A stretch of 64,000 bases of DNA from Bdellovibrio sp. NC01 (GTDB lineage Bacteria > Bdellovibrionota > Bdellovibrionia > Bdellovibrionales > Bdellovibrionaceae): NCBI RefSeq assembly GCF_006874625.1, contig NZ_CP030034.1, positions 1,984,001-2,048,000 of the forward strand, written 5' to 3'. The position numbers were made by a program, and so were the translations under genes. Every line of letters starts with the position of its first letter. Within the stretch, counting starts at the first letter, position 1. This document shows, piece by piece, positions 53,692-63,770 of this stretch. The notes under the pieces were generated by a model. That model was not told where the DNA came from. It made no database searches and saw only the letters and a list, made by a program, of their open reading frames with translations.

Positions 53692-56600
53692 ATGAATCCC
53701 TGCACGTACTTGGTTGGAATCATTCTGGTTTTATTTGGGTTGGTGGCACACGCCTCACCGAACTCATTCACATATCAAGGCCGTATCTTAAAATCCGATA
53801 GCACTCCCCTTGAATATAATAACGTCAGCTTTCAATTTGAAATCACAACTCCGAATGGTCAGTGTATCTTGTATCGTGAGCAAATCGATCATGTCGACAT
53901 GACGAACTCTGGCGGTGTGTTCGATGTTCCCATTGGTGGAGGCACACAGAGTTTTCCGGGCAATGGTATTTTCGTTTTATCAGATGCCTTCAACAACACT
54001 GGCAGTTTGAATTGTGATGGTGGCTCCACTTACAACGCGGCTTCATCTGATGAACGACGTTTGCGTGTGAAGTTTCATGATGGTTCAGGTTGGAAAACAA
54101 TTTCCCCAGATAACGTCATCCGCGCTGTTCCTTATTCTTCGTATTCTTATTCAGCGGAACGCCTTGGTTCTAAAACAGCAAATGATTTCGTTTTAAAAGG
54201 TGATGTGAACGGCAACGTCACTTGCAATAGCGGAAACTTTTTAACTTGGGATGCAACAACCAAAACATTTGGCTGTTCCGGTGTTTCTGGTGCTAGTGGT
54301 GGGACTGTGACGAATGTCACTTCTGCAAATGCCTACTTAACCGTGACCAATGGTGCCGCAACACCAAATCTTACGTTGAATGTGGGTACTGTTGCTAACA
54401 CGGTGGCTGCCGGCAATGATCCACGCATCGTGAATGCGATTCAATCAGGCGCAACTGCAAGTGGTGACTTAAGTGGTACCTATCCGGGTCCGTCTGTTGT
54501 TGCGATCCGCAGTATCGGTGTGGCTGCGACAACGCCGGCTTCGGGTCAGTATTTTAAATTTGATGGCACGAACTGGACGCCAACTGCAATTGCGATTGCT
54601 GACGTCACCAATTTATCATCAACACTTTCTGGCTATCATACTTCTGCTGCATTTAATACAGCAGTGGGTTCTGCCAACTGTGCTGCTTACGAAACTCCTT
54701 ATTGGAATTCAGTTGCTGGTAAGTTTTTATGTCAGGCGATCAACGTGTCTTTGGCTGGCGACGTGAGTGGTTCCATTGGTGCCGCTTCCGTTGATAAGAT
54801 CAAAGGTTACGACATTGATTTATCTTCTGCACCAACGAATGGTCAGGTTTTAAAATACAACGGTACGAAGTGGATTGCGGGTAATGACAACAACGGTGGC
54901 GGCACTGTGACTTCAGTTTCTGCGTCTGCCCCATTATCCGTCACAAATGGAACAACCACTCCTTCGCTTACGATTTCTCAAGCAACGACTTCGACAAATG
55001 GTTATTTGTCTTCTGCGGATTGGAATACTTTTAATTCCAAGCAAGCTGCGGGCAGCTACATCACTGCCTTAACTGGTGATGTGACAGCGAGTGGTCCTGG
55101 TTCAGCGACTTCAACGGTTGCGAAACTTCAAGGCTCAACACTGACTTTAACTGCGCCTGCAAATAAAGATTATTTGAAATTCAATGGCACAGCGTTCGTG
55201 AATTCACCTTTGGCAGCGAGTGATTTAAGTGGAACGATTCCAGCAGCGAATCTTCCTGCATTTACTGGTGATGTGACTTCTTCAGCCGGATCAACGACTT
55301 TAACATTGGCTGCGGCTGGTACTGCCGGAACTTACTATAAAGTAACAACAGACTCTAAAGGTCGCGTCACTTCGGGTGCTGCTTCTTTAGTTGCTGCCGA
55401 CATTCCAGCGCTTGATTGGTCGAAAATCACGACTGGTAAACCAAATACATTAAGTGGCTACGGCATTATTGATCAATTGATCACGAATGCAGGTGGCACG
55501 CCTTCAATTCAAACAGGCCTTGATGCATCGAAACCTTCTTCCCCTTCTGCCGGTGCGATTTACTTCGCGACAGATTCAAAAGTTATTTATCAGTACAATT
55601 CTGGTGCGTGGGTCTCTATCGCTTCGTCATCAGGTTCGGGCGGTACCATCACAGGCGTCACAGCGGGCACGGGTTTGTCTGGTGGTGGCACATCTGGTTC
55701 AGTCACATTGAATCTTGCGAACACAGCGGTCACTGCGGGTTCTTACACTCGCGCTAATATCACAGTCGATGCACAAGGTAGAATCACTTCAGCTGCGAAT
55801 GGCGCAGCAATCGATTTAACTTCCGATGTCACGGGAGCTTTGCCGATTGCAAATGGTGGTACGGGCGCAACTACAGCGTTAAGTGCATTCAATCTTCTTT
55901 CACCACTTACTACTAAAGGTGATATTTTAGTTCGTGATTCTTCTAATAATATTCGTCTAGCTGTTGGTACAAACGGACAAGTATTATCAGCGGACTCAAC
56001 ACAAGCGAGTGGTTTAAAATGGATTACTCCAAATGCAGGCACTGTCACTAATGTCACAGGCACTTTGCCGATCGTTGTTGCAACAGGTTCAACAACTCCA
56101 GCAATTAGTGTGAATGCCGCAACAACATCCGCTCAAGGTGTGGTGCAAGTGGGTTCGGGTATCGCAGTTTCTTCAGGAACTATCTCTGCAGACCCTGCGA
56201 ACTTCCCGTCAGCGGTACCAACATCTAAAGGTGGTACGGGTGTTACGTCATTGACTCCGAATCGCTTGTTGGCATCTGACGGGACAGGCGCTACAGTTAC
56301 ACCGTTTACGTGTGGTCTGGGTCAATTGATCACATTTGATGCCAGTGGTATCGCAGGATGTGTGACCGCGACGTCTGCTGGGATGTTCGCTAAAGGTGGT
56401 AACGCTTTCGGTTCTGCGGCGGCACTTGGTACGACTGACAATTATAACTTGTCATTTATTACGAACAATACTGCGCGCATGACGATTTTGAATTCTGGTA
56501 ACGTTGGTATTAACACAACGAATCCGGGCGCCAATCTTCACGTTGTTGGTGCGGCGGCATTTGAAAATAACACTGCGACTTCAAGTGGCCCGACATTTAG

Positions 56601-58461
56601 TTTTTGGAAAAATCGCAACTACGCCGCTGTTAATAACAATGACGAATTAGGTTTTATTTCCTTTTATGGTCATGATGGCACGGGCACATATCGTTCATCT
56701 TATATTGCCTCTCATGCAGACGGTGCTCCTGCCAGTGGAACTCATACAGTTAAAGGGCGTTTAGAGTTTTATACAACTGGCGCTGGCGCAAGTGATTCGA
56801 CAGAAAGAATGCGCATTGATTCTGCTGGTAACGTCGGCATCGGTACAACTTCTCCGACAGAGTCATTAAGCGTCTATCGCGCCAATGCAACGGCGACAGT
56901 TGGGATTACCTCTGATAACACTTCAACAAATACAGCTCGCTACCCTGCTATCAGTGTGACTAACTTCATGGGCAGTCCCACAACTGGTAATGGTGGCAAT
57001 CCAAGTTTTAACTTAACAAATTTTCGCGGCTCATCCGGTGCACCGGCCGCAATGAAATCTGGCGAATCATTGGGTGCGTTTGTATTCAATGGTTCAAGCG
57101 ACACTTCCGGTAACTACATTGAAGGTGCTGCGATTTGGGCCAGCACAACACAGAACTATTCTTCAACTGCAGCTGGTACACAACTTCAGTTCTACACGAC
57201 TGCAAACAATACGATCACGGCAACTCCACGCATGACAATTGACCAAAGTGGCTACGTCGGTATCGGTTCAAGTATGACAACACCGACTTACCCACTTGAT
57301 GTCAGTGGCATCATTCGCTCTTACGGCACGACTGCCGGTGGCGCCGCCGTGAATGTCCAAGCCACAAACGCTTCCGCTTATTCAACGGTGGATCTGGTTT
57401 CAGACAATCGTCGCTATCAAGTCGGTACAGGTGGTTCGTCAACATGGGCTAACGGAAGTTGGTATCTTTGGGATGCGACCGCGAGTCTTCCAAGAATGGT
57501 TGTTAATTCATCTGGCTATGTTGGCGTTAACACGCAATCACCACAATATAACTTTCAGGTTGTAGGAAATGCTGCTGGCACAACAAACTGGATGAATCTG
57601 GTGAACAACAATGCCACTGGTGCAACAGGCGTCCTGTTCTCGAATGACGGAGCTAGTTATGGCGTCATCACGATGAATAGTTCTGGTCAAACCGGCTGGA
57701 GTGGCGCGAACTCACTAAACATTATCAATCAGTATAGCGCTCCAATCGCGTTCTTTAATGCTGGCGGTGAAAAAATGCGCCTTGCTAGCAACGGCTATCT
57801 TGGTATCGGAACCACAACTCCAGCAGCAGCACTTGACGTCAATATGAACCTTCCAGCTGCTGGCCAAGCTCCCCTTCGCATTCGCAACTCTGCAACCTCT
57901 GGCGGCTCACGCTTTTGGCAAATTGGTCCCGACGGAAACGGCAGTGGTAATTTTATTGTCTATAATGATCTTCAACAAGGTGCTTACATCGTATACGGAC
58001 AGACTGCATGGAGTGCCTCTTCAGATAGACGTTTGAAAAAAGAAATCACTCCGATTGAAGATGGCTTGAATAAGGTCTTACAATTGAACGGTGTTACTTA
58101 TCGTTATAATCGCGACAAAGAAACAGATCCACGCAAAGCCGGCGTGATCGCTCAAGACGTTGAAAAAGTTTTGCCAGAAGCTATCACAAAAGATGATAAA
58201 GGCTTCTTAAGCGTGAAATACACAGAGATCATTCCACTGGTTATTGAGGGTCTTAAACAAATGTACTCTCAGGTCCAGTCGCAATTCGCGGAACAAAAAC
58301 GTGAAATCGCCTCGTTGCAATCGCAATCGAACGATAAAGCTTCCAAGACTGAAGTGCAGGAGTTACGTTCACAAAATGCACAATTGAAACAAGAAAACGA
58401 GTTAATTAAAGCTTATCTTTGCAATAAAGATCCTCACGCTTCTTTCTGTCTCAAACATTAG
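53692..58461 (+). CDS. MAT-type chimeric surface fibre B with C-terminal S74 chaperone domain
   Basis: 1589 residues from the ATG at 53692; a GTG at 53674 is part of the promoter and rejected. The signal peptide ends LVAHASP. The N-terminal domain, repeated shaft and the start of the distal region (to about residue 1055) follow fibre A almost residue for residue, including TSSGPTFSFWKNRNYAAVNN. After SPTESLSVYRANATATVG the sequence is unrelated to A. The S74 chaperone begins near 1443 (SSDRRLKKEI, AGVIAQDVEKVLPEAI), followed by a coiled coil and the C-terminal signature YLCNKDPHASFC. Same-strand neighbour of fibre C, 67 nt away, each with its own promoter. Confidence 0.88.
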   Translation: MNPCTYLVGIILVLFGLVAHASPNSFTYQGRILKSDSTPLEYNNVSFQFEITTPNGQCILYREQIDHVDMTNSGGVFDVPIGGGTQSFPGNGIFVLSDAFNNTGSLNCDGGSTYNAASSDERRLRVKFHDGSGWKTISPDNVIRAVPYSSYSYSAERLGSKTANDFVLKGDVNGNVTCNSGNFLTWDATTKTFGCSGVSGASGGTVTNVTSANAYLTVTNGAATPNLTLNVGTVANTVAAGNDPRIVNAIQSGATASGDLSGTYPGPSVVAIRSIGVAATTPASGQYFKFDGTNWTPTAIAIADVTNLSSTLSGYHTSAAFNTAVGSANCAAYETPYWNSVAGKFLCQAINVSLAGDVSGSIGAASVDKIKGYDIDLSSAPTNGQVLKYNGTKWIAGNDNNGGGTVTSVSASAPLSVTNGTTTPSLTISQATTSTNGYLSSADWNTFNSKQAAGSYITALTGDVTASGPGSATSTVAKLQGSTLTLTAPANKDYLKFNGTAFVNSPLAASDLSGTIPAANLPAFTGDVTSSAGSTTLTLAAAGTAGTYYKVTTDSKGRVTSGAASLVAADIPALDWSKITTGKPNTLSGYGIIDQLITNAGGTPSIQTGLDASKPSSPSAGAIYFATDSKVIYQYNSGAWVSIASSSGSGGTITGVTAGTGLSGGGTSGSVTLNLANTAVTAGSYTRANITVDAQGRITSAANGAAIDLTSDVTGALPIANGGTGATTALSAFNLLSPLTTKGDILVRDSSNNIRLAVGTNGQVLSADSTQASGLKWITPNAGTVTNVTGTLPIVVATGSTTPAISVNAATTSAQGVVQVGSGIAVSSGTISADPANFPSAVPTSKGGTGVTSLTPNRLLASDGTGATVTPFTCGLGQLITFDASGIAGCVTATSAGMFAKGGNAFGSAAALGTTDNYNLSFITNNTARMTILNSGNVGINTTNPGANLHVVGAAAFENNTATSSGPTFSFWKNRNYAAVNNNDELGFISFYGHDGTGTYRSSYIASHADGAPASGTHTVKGRLEFYTTGAGASDSTERMRIDSAGNVGIGTTSPTESLSVYRANATATVGITSDNTSTNTARYPAISVTNFMGSPTTGNGGNPSFNLTNFRGSSGAPAAMKSGESLGAFVFNGSSDTSGNYIEGAAIWASTTQNYSSTAAGTQLQFYTTANNTITATPRMTIDQSGYVGIGSSMTTPTYPLDVSGIIRSYGTTAGGAAVNVQATNASAYSTVDLVSDNRRYQVGTGGSSTWANGSWYLWDATASLPRMVVNSSGYVGVNTQSPQYNFQVVGNAAGTTNWMNLVNNNATGATGVLFSNDGASYGVITMNSSGQTGWSGANSLNIINQYSAPIAFFNAGGEKMRLASNGYLGIGTTTPAAALDVNMNLPAAGQAPLRIRNSATSGGSRFWQIGPDGNGSGNFIVYNDLQQGAYIVYGQTAWSASSDRRLKKEITPIEDGLNKVLQLNGVTYRYNRDKETDPRKAGVIAQDVEKVLPEAITKDDKGFLSVKYTEIIPLVIEGLKQMYSQVQSQFAEQKREIASLQSQSNDKASKTEVQELRSQNAQLKQENELIKAYLCNKDPHASFCLKH

Positions 58462-58493
58462 AACTCGTGGAACATTTTCTCATAATAATACTG

Positions 58494-58521
58494 TCAAGAA
58501 TTCATGAATTTTGACCGATAA
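58494..58521 (+). promoter_or_regulatory. Sigma-28 (FliA)-like promoter of fibre C
   Basis: TCAAGAAT (58494-58501), 12-nt spacer, ACCGATAA (58514-58521), 7 nt to the ATG at 58529. This is the best match of the set: -35, spacing and -10 all agree with the FliA consensus except the first -10 base. A TTG at 58511 lies within the spacer. Confidence 0.72.
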
Positions 58522-58528
58522 GTACTAC

Positions 58529-61500
58529 ATGAAACACTGTACGTCTTTGGTTTTTCTAGCGATTCTGCTATTGATGCAAACATCCTTTGCGTCCCCATAT
58601 TCATTGACGTACCAAGGCCGCATCCTTAAATCCAACAACAACCCGCTTGAATACAACAACGTAAGCTTCTTGTTTTCGATTATGGCTCCGAACGGAAGCT
58701 GTATCATCTATCAAGAACAAGTCGACGGTATTGATATGACAAACTCGGGCGGTGTGTTTGACGTTTCAATTGGTTCAGGAACTAAGAGTTACCCTGTCGC
58801 ACCTTCCTTTGCACTGCCCGACGCTTTTGACAACTCCAGCGACATCACTTGTAAAGGCGGCGCGACCTATTCACCCGTCCTTGATGATGGTCGTTTGTTG
58901 CGTGTGCAATTTCACGACGGCGTAGGCTGGCAAACTATTTCTCCAGACAACGTCATTCGCAATGTGCCTTACGCACTTCATTCAGCAGTTGCACAAAAAC
59001 TTGGAACTAATGTCGCTTCTGACTTCGTTAAAAAAGTTGAAGTCAATGGCAACACAACTTGTGATAGTGGCAACTTCTTAACTTGGAATGCGACGACAAA
59101 ATCATTTGGTTGCTCCGGTGTGTCTGGCGCAAGCGGTGGTACAGTTACGAATATTTCTTCTGCAAATTCTTACCTGAGTGTTGCGAATGGGTCAGCAAAT
59201 GCAACATTAACCTTAAACGTAGGTACCGTTGCAAATACGGTCGCTGCTGGTAATGATCCACGCATCGTAAACGCCATTCAGTCGGGTTCGTCAGCAAGTG
59301 GCGACCTAAGTGGAACTTATCCAGGTCCTTCTGTTATCGCTCTTCGTGGAGTTGGAATTTCAGCAACGACTCCAACGTCAGGACAATTCTTTAAATTCAA
59401 TGGTACGAACTGGACTCCGGCTGCTATTGCGATAAGTGACGTTACAAACTTAACAACGACGTTATCGGGCTATCAAACAACATCTGCATTTAATACAGCA
59501 GTTGGTTCTGCAAATTGTGCTGCTTATGAAACTCCGTATTGGAATTCAGTTGCGGGTAAATTCTTGTGTCAGGCAATCAATGTATCACTAGCTGGTGATG
59601 TGAGTGGAACTATCGGTGCTGCATCTGTAGATAAAATTAAAGGCTATGACATTGATTTATCTTCTGCACCAACGAATGGTCAGGTTTTAAAATATAACGG
59701 CACAAAATGGGTTGCCGCTAGCGATAACAATGGCGGTGGGACTGTAACTTCAGTTTCTGCTTCAGCACCGTTGTCTGTCACTAACGGTACAACAACTCCC
59801 GCACTTTCAATTTCACAAGCGACGACTTCGACGAATGGTTATTTGTCATCTGCAGATTGGAACACTTTTAATTCTAAGCAAGCTGCGGGCAATTATGTCA
59901 CAGCATTAACTGGTGATGTGACGGCCACAGGTCCTGGTTCTGCGGCTGCAACAGTTGCGAAACTCCAGGGTTCAACTTTAACAATCACGACCCCTGCGAA
60001 TAAAGATTATCTAAAATACAATGGTACTGCTTTTGTGAATTCACCTTTGGCTGCAAGTGACTTAAGCGGAACTATTCCAGCTGCGAATCTTCCTGCATTT
60101 ACTGGTGATGTGACTTCTTCTGCTGGCTCAACGACTTTAACATTGGCGGCGGCTGGAACTGCTGGAACTTACTATAAAGTAACGACAGATTCTAAAGGTC
60201 GTGTTACTTCGGGTGCTACTTCATTGGTAGCAGCTGATATTCCAGCCCTTGATTGGTCAAAAATCACGACGGGTAAACCGAATTCGTTAAGTGGTTACGG
60301 AATTAATGATCAATTGGTCTCTAATGCTGGAGGCACACCATCAATTCAAACAGGTCTTGATGCTTCAAAACCAGGAACACCTTCTGCGGGTGCAATTTAC
60401 TTCGCCACAGATTCAAAAGTTATTTATCAATACAACTCTGGTGCGTGGGTATCAATTGCTTCGGCAACTGGTTCTGGTGGTACGATTACAGGCGTGACGG
60501 CTGGTACGGGTTTGTCTGGTGGTGGTACAACTGGCAGTGTAACACTGAATCTTGCAAACACTGCGGTAACTGCGGGTTCATATACTCGTGCAACTATTAC
60601 GGTTGATGCTCAAGGTAGAATTACCTCCGCAGCAAATGGTGCAGCGATTGATTTAACTTCTGGAGTTACAAACATTTTACCAATCGCGAATGGCGGTACT
60701 GGCGCTTCAACAGCGTTAGGTGCGATAAACGCTTTATCTCCTTTAACTACTAAAGGTGATATCTTAGTTCGCGATGCCACGAACAACATTCGTTTCCCTG
60801 TAGGTACGAACGGTCAGGTATTATCTGCTGATTCTGCGCAAACGAGTGGTTTGAAATGGATTACTCCTACAAATGGCACGGTAACGAATGTCACTGGCAC
60901 TTTACCGATCGTTGTGGCAACCGGAACTTCAACTCCAGCAATCAGTGTGAATGCTGCAACAACATCCGCTCAAGGTGTGGTGCAAGTAGGTTCTGGTATC
61001 GCTGTTTCTTCGGGAACGATCTCCGCTGATCCAGCAAACTTCCCTTCTCTTGTTCCAATTGCTAAAGGTGGTACAGCTGCATCCTCAATCACTGCAAATA
61101 GCCTAGTTGCCGCAAACGGAACTGGCAGTGCTTATCAATCATTCACTTGCGGTGTTGGACAATTAATTACATTCAATGCCAGCGGCGTTGCGGGTTGTTC
61201 GACTTATACGACTGCGGGTGTTTACGTCAATGGCGGCAATGCTTTCGGCTCTGCCGCAACTTTAGGAACAACAGATAGCAATTCGCTGTCACTGATGACT
61301 GGCAACACGAATCGTTTCACCTTAGATACTTCAGGCAATGCGACTTTCATTAATGGTGGCTCGACATCAACGACACCAATGGTGACCATCCAAGGTGGCG
61401 CTGCGGTTACCACAAACATTGCCTTGCGCTTATATGACGCTGGTACTGGTGGTAGTAACGACAACTACCTTGAATTCGCATCAAACAATGGCTCGGGTCC

Positions 61501-63367
61501 TGTGGCTACATCACGCATTCACTCGATGGGACTTGGAACTCAATCAGTAAATGGTGCCTCTTTGTATTTTGAAACGGCCAGCGACAACGCCGGCACATGG
61601 AATTCAAATCAATTAGTTTTAGCAAACAGCGGCAAGGTGGGTATCGGAACTAGTTCGCCTGCTGCGCCCCTTGATGTCATCGGCAATACTGGTTGGATCC
61701 GTGTTCAACAATCAAGTCCCGATACAAACGGGCCTGCAATTGGTTTTGCTAAATCTCGAGGTACGACAGCCGCACCAGCGCAAACGCTCAAAGGTGACCG
61801 TATCGGTGCGTTGTATGCGACTGGTTATACTTCTGGTGGCGCCTACGGCACCAACAACGGGGCACTGCAATTCGTAGCAGCAGAAGATTTCACAGCCACA
61901 GGCAACGGAACAAAAATTGATTTTGGCGTCACTCCAGTTGGTGGAACGGCTCGCCTTTCACGCATGACTTTAGATAGCACAGGCTTCTTAGGCCTTGGCA
62001 CTTCTTCACCAACAAGTATGCTTCATGTAGAATCAGCAAGTGTTGTCGGCAATCAATCGATGGTACTCTTAAAAGGCAACCAACCAGCGGGTGACGTTGA
62101 TGACAATTCTGCTGTCAGCATGGATTTCACTTTAACGGATTCAAATACGAACGCTCCAACAAACCCACAAGCGCGCATCGCTGCAAAAGTAGGTTCGATT
62201 CATGGAACTGCAGCTGGTGAAGCTTCGGGACAATTGGCGTTCTATACATCCGTAGGCGACACGACCAACCAAACTTTCAATACCAACACCCTTGTTGAAC
62301 GCATGCGTATCACTGAAAACGGTGACGTTGGAATCGGCACATCAAGTCCTGGCATTAACAACGATTTAATGGGTCGTACTTTCCTAACACTTAAAGGAAG
62401 AGGCACAACCGCACCGTACGGTTCAGGTATCTTGCAATTAACTTCGAATGCAGTTGATGGCGTGGGAACTAATCTGGGTAATATTGAATGGATGGATCTA
62501 AATAATAATCAGGCCAGCCAACGTGTTGGTTATATCAGCATGGGCACATCAACTGCGACGGCAAACAACCGCGGCGCTGACATGGCGTTCGCAACAAGAC
62601 CAGACGCTGGCACTGGTGCCATTGAGCGCATGAGAATCAACGCTATCGGTAACGTCGCCATCGGTACAACTAATAATAATATCAATGGTAAATCATCAGC
62701 TCTACTAGTCAGCAGTTCCAACGCGAATGGCTGGGCCATCTCAACTTATATTCCGACGACAGCAAATGCCAACCAAATTACATTCAACAATCCAAATGGC
62801 GAAGTGGGTGTGATTAACACATCCGGCTCAACGACAACATACAGCACGACATCAGACCGTCGCATGAAAACCAACATCGCAGACCTCGATGCCGAGAAAA
62901 ACGATGCGATCTTCGACAAACTCCAACCACGCAAATGGAACTGGAAATACGAACAAGGCCAACCGCAAGGCGAAGGATTTATCGCTCAAGAACTTTATGA
63001 GTTGATCCCAGCAGCTGTCAGCAAAGGCGAAGGCTCAGCCAATAGCAAACCTGGCGACAAAGATTTTAAAATGTGGACCGTCGACTATAGTAAGCTCACG
63101 CCTTATCTTGTCGCGGAAGCAAAATATTTGAAAAAGAAAATTGTAGATCTAACTGCAAAAGTGCAAACATTGTTCACAACAACTGACCAACACTCCCGCG
63201 AAATCGCGTCACTTAAAGAGCAAAATATTGTGATGAGAAAAAACTCAGAACAATTACGTCACGAGAACGAAAAAATAAAAGCCAACGCACTTCACTTGGA
63301 ACAACAAAACCAAATGATGAAGTCCTACCTATGCAAAAAAGACCCAAGCGCCCCATTCTGCAAATAA
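58529..63367 (+). CDS. MAT-type chimeric surface fibre C with C-terminal S74 chaperone domain
   Basis: 1612 residues from the ATG at 58529; a TTG at 58511 is inside the promoter. Signal peptide ends QTSFASP. The anchor and shaft match A and B up to about 61220, after which the distal region differs: NTNRFTLDTSGNATF and repeats of VGIGTSSP-type lead-ins to several unrelated modules. The S74 chaperone begins near 1441 (TSDRRMKTNI, GFIAQELYELIPAAV) and is of a different subtype from A and B. A coiled coil and the terminal signature YLCKKDPSAPFC close the protein. It is followed by the palindromic element at 63446. Confidence 0.88.
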   Translation: MKHCTSLVFLAILLLMQTSFASPYSLTYQGRILKSNNNPLEYNNVSFLFSIMAPNGSCIIYQEQVDGIDMTNSGGVFDVSIGSGTKSYPVAPSFALPDAFDNSSDITCKGGATYSPVLDDGRLLRVQFHDGVGWQTISPDNVIRNVPYALHSAVAQKLGTNVASDFVKKVEVNGNTTCDSGNFLTWNATTKSFGCSGVSGASGGTVTNISSANSYLSVANGSANATLTLNVGTVANTVAAGNDPRIVNAIQSGSSASGDLSGTYPGPSVIALRGVGISATTPTSGQFFKFNGTNWTPAAIAISDVTNLTTTLSGYQTTSAFNTAVGSANCAAYETPYWNSVAGKFLCQAINVSLAGDVSGTIGAASVDKIKGYDIDLSSAPTNGQVLKYNGTKWVAASDNNGGGTVTSVSASAPLSVTNGTTTPALSISQATTSTNGYLSSADWNTFNSKQAAGNYVTALTGDVTATGPGSAAATVAKLQGSTLTITTPANKDYLKYNGTAFVNSPLAASDLSGTIPAANLPAFTGDVTSSAGSTTLTLAAAGTAGTYYKVTTDSKGRVTSGATSLVAADIPALDWSKITTGKPNSLSGYGINDQLVSNAGGTPSIQTGLDASKPGTPSAGAIYFATDSKVIYQYNSGAWVSIASATGSGGTITGVTAGTGLSGGGTTGSVTLNLANTAVTAGSYTRATITVDAQGRITSAANGAAIDLTSGVTNILPIANGGTGASTALGAINALSPLTTKGDILVRDATNNIRFPVGTNGQVLSADSAQTSGLKWITPTNGTVTNVTGTLPIVVATGTSTPAISVNAATTSAQGVVQVGSGIAVSSGTISADPANFPSLVPIAKGGTAASSITANSLVAANGTGSAYQSFTCGVGQLITFNASGVAGCSTYTTAGVYVNGGNAFGSAATLGTTDSNSLSLMTGNTNRFTLDTSGNATFINGGSTSTTPMVTIQGGAAVTTNIALRLYDAGTGGSNDNYLEFASNNGSGPVATSRIHSMGLGTQSVNGASLYFETASDNAGTWNSNQLVLANSGKVGIGTSSPAAPLDVIGNTGWIRVQQSSPDTNGPAIGFAKSRGTTAAPAQTLKGDRIGALYATGYTSGGAYGTNNGALQFVAAEDFTATGNGTKIDFGVTPVGGTARLSRMTLDSTGFLGLGTSSPTSMLHVESASVVGNQSMVLLKGNQPAGDVDDNSAVSMDFTLTDSNTNAPTNPQARIAAKVGSIHGTAAGEASGQLAFYTSVGDTTNQTFNTNTLVERMRITENGDVGIGTSSPGINNDLMGRTFLTLKGRGTTAPYGSGILQLTSNAVDGVGTNLGNIEWMDLNNNQASQRVGYISMGTSTATANNRGADMAFATRPDAGTGAIERMRINAIGNVAIGTTNNNINGKSSALLVSSSNANGWAISTYIPTTANANQITFNNPNGEVGVINTSGSTTTYSTTSDRRMKTNIADLDAEKNDAIFDKLQPRKWNWKYEQGQPQGEGFIAQELYELIPAAVSKGEGSANSKPGDKDFKMWTVDYSKLTPYLVAEAKYLKKKIVDLTAKVQTLFTTTDQHSREIASLKEQNIVMRKNSEQLRHENEKIKANALHLEQQNQMMKSYLCKKDPSAPFCK

Positions 63368-63445
63368 CCCCAACGCAAACACTCAACCAAAAGTAAGTCC
63401 ATACCTTCTCGACGAAAACCAAAAATAAGCCACACCCGTCCCGGT

Positions 63446-63722
63446 CCGCTTTCGATCTCATAGTCGCAAACTCTGTCGACATTTTTTTGATTCTTATTAT
63501 TCGAAGATACATTTTCTGAAGAAGTATTTCAGCGCTTCTGCGTAGAGCGGCCTTCGTCGGCGCCACGATGGCGCGAACCACAGCGCAGCTGTGGCGACGA
63601 TCGAGCCCGGACGGCGTGCCGCTCGAAGAAGAAGTGCTGAAATACTTCTTCAGAAAATCCCCGCACTACGAAAAACGAAGACCCAAAAAGTACGAAGCCC
63701 GTCCGACTATGAATCGAAACGG
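63446..63722. repeat. Nested palindromic element, GC-rich core, MITE- or REP-like
   Basis: The 403-nt gap after fibre C holds a symmetrical element and no gene. Outer imperfect arms: CCGCTTTCGATCTCATAGTCG at 63446-63465 region against its complement at 63704-63722. Inner arms: 29 bp with one mismatch, 63511-63539 against 63630-63658. Inside these GAGCGGC (63545-63551) pairs with GCCGCTC (63618-63624), and CCACAGC-GCA-GCTGTGG forms a central hairpin. The core is clearly more GC-rich than its surroundings. No transposase frame is present, so a non-autonomous mobile repeat or a large RNA/DNA hairpin is likely. Confidence 0.75.
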
Positions 63723-63770
63723 GCTCAGATCTCCCCCACAGAGATAATCTTTTAAATCTAAATTTGAATA

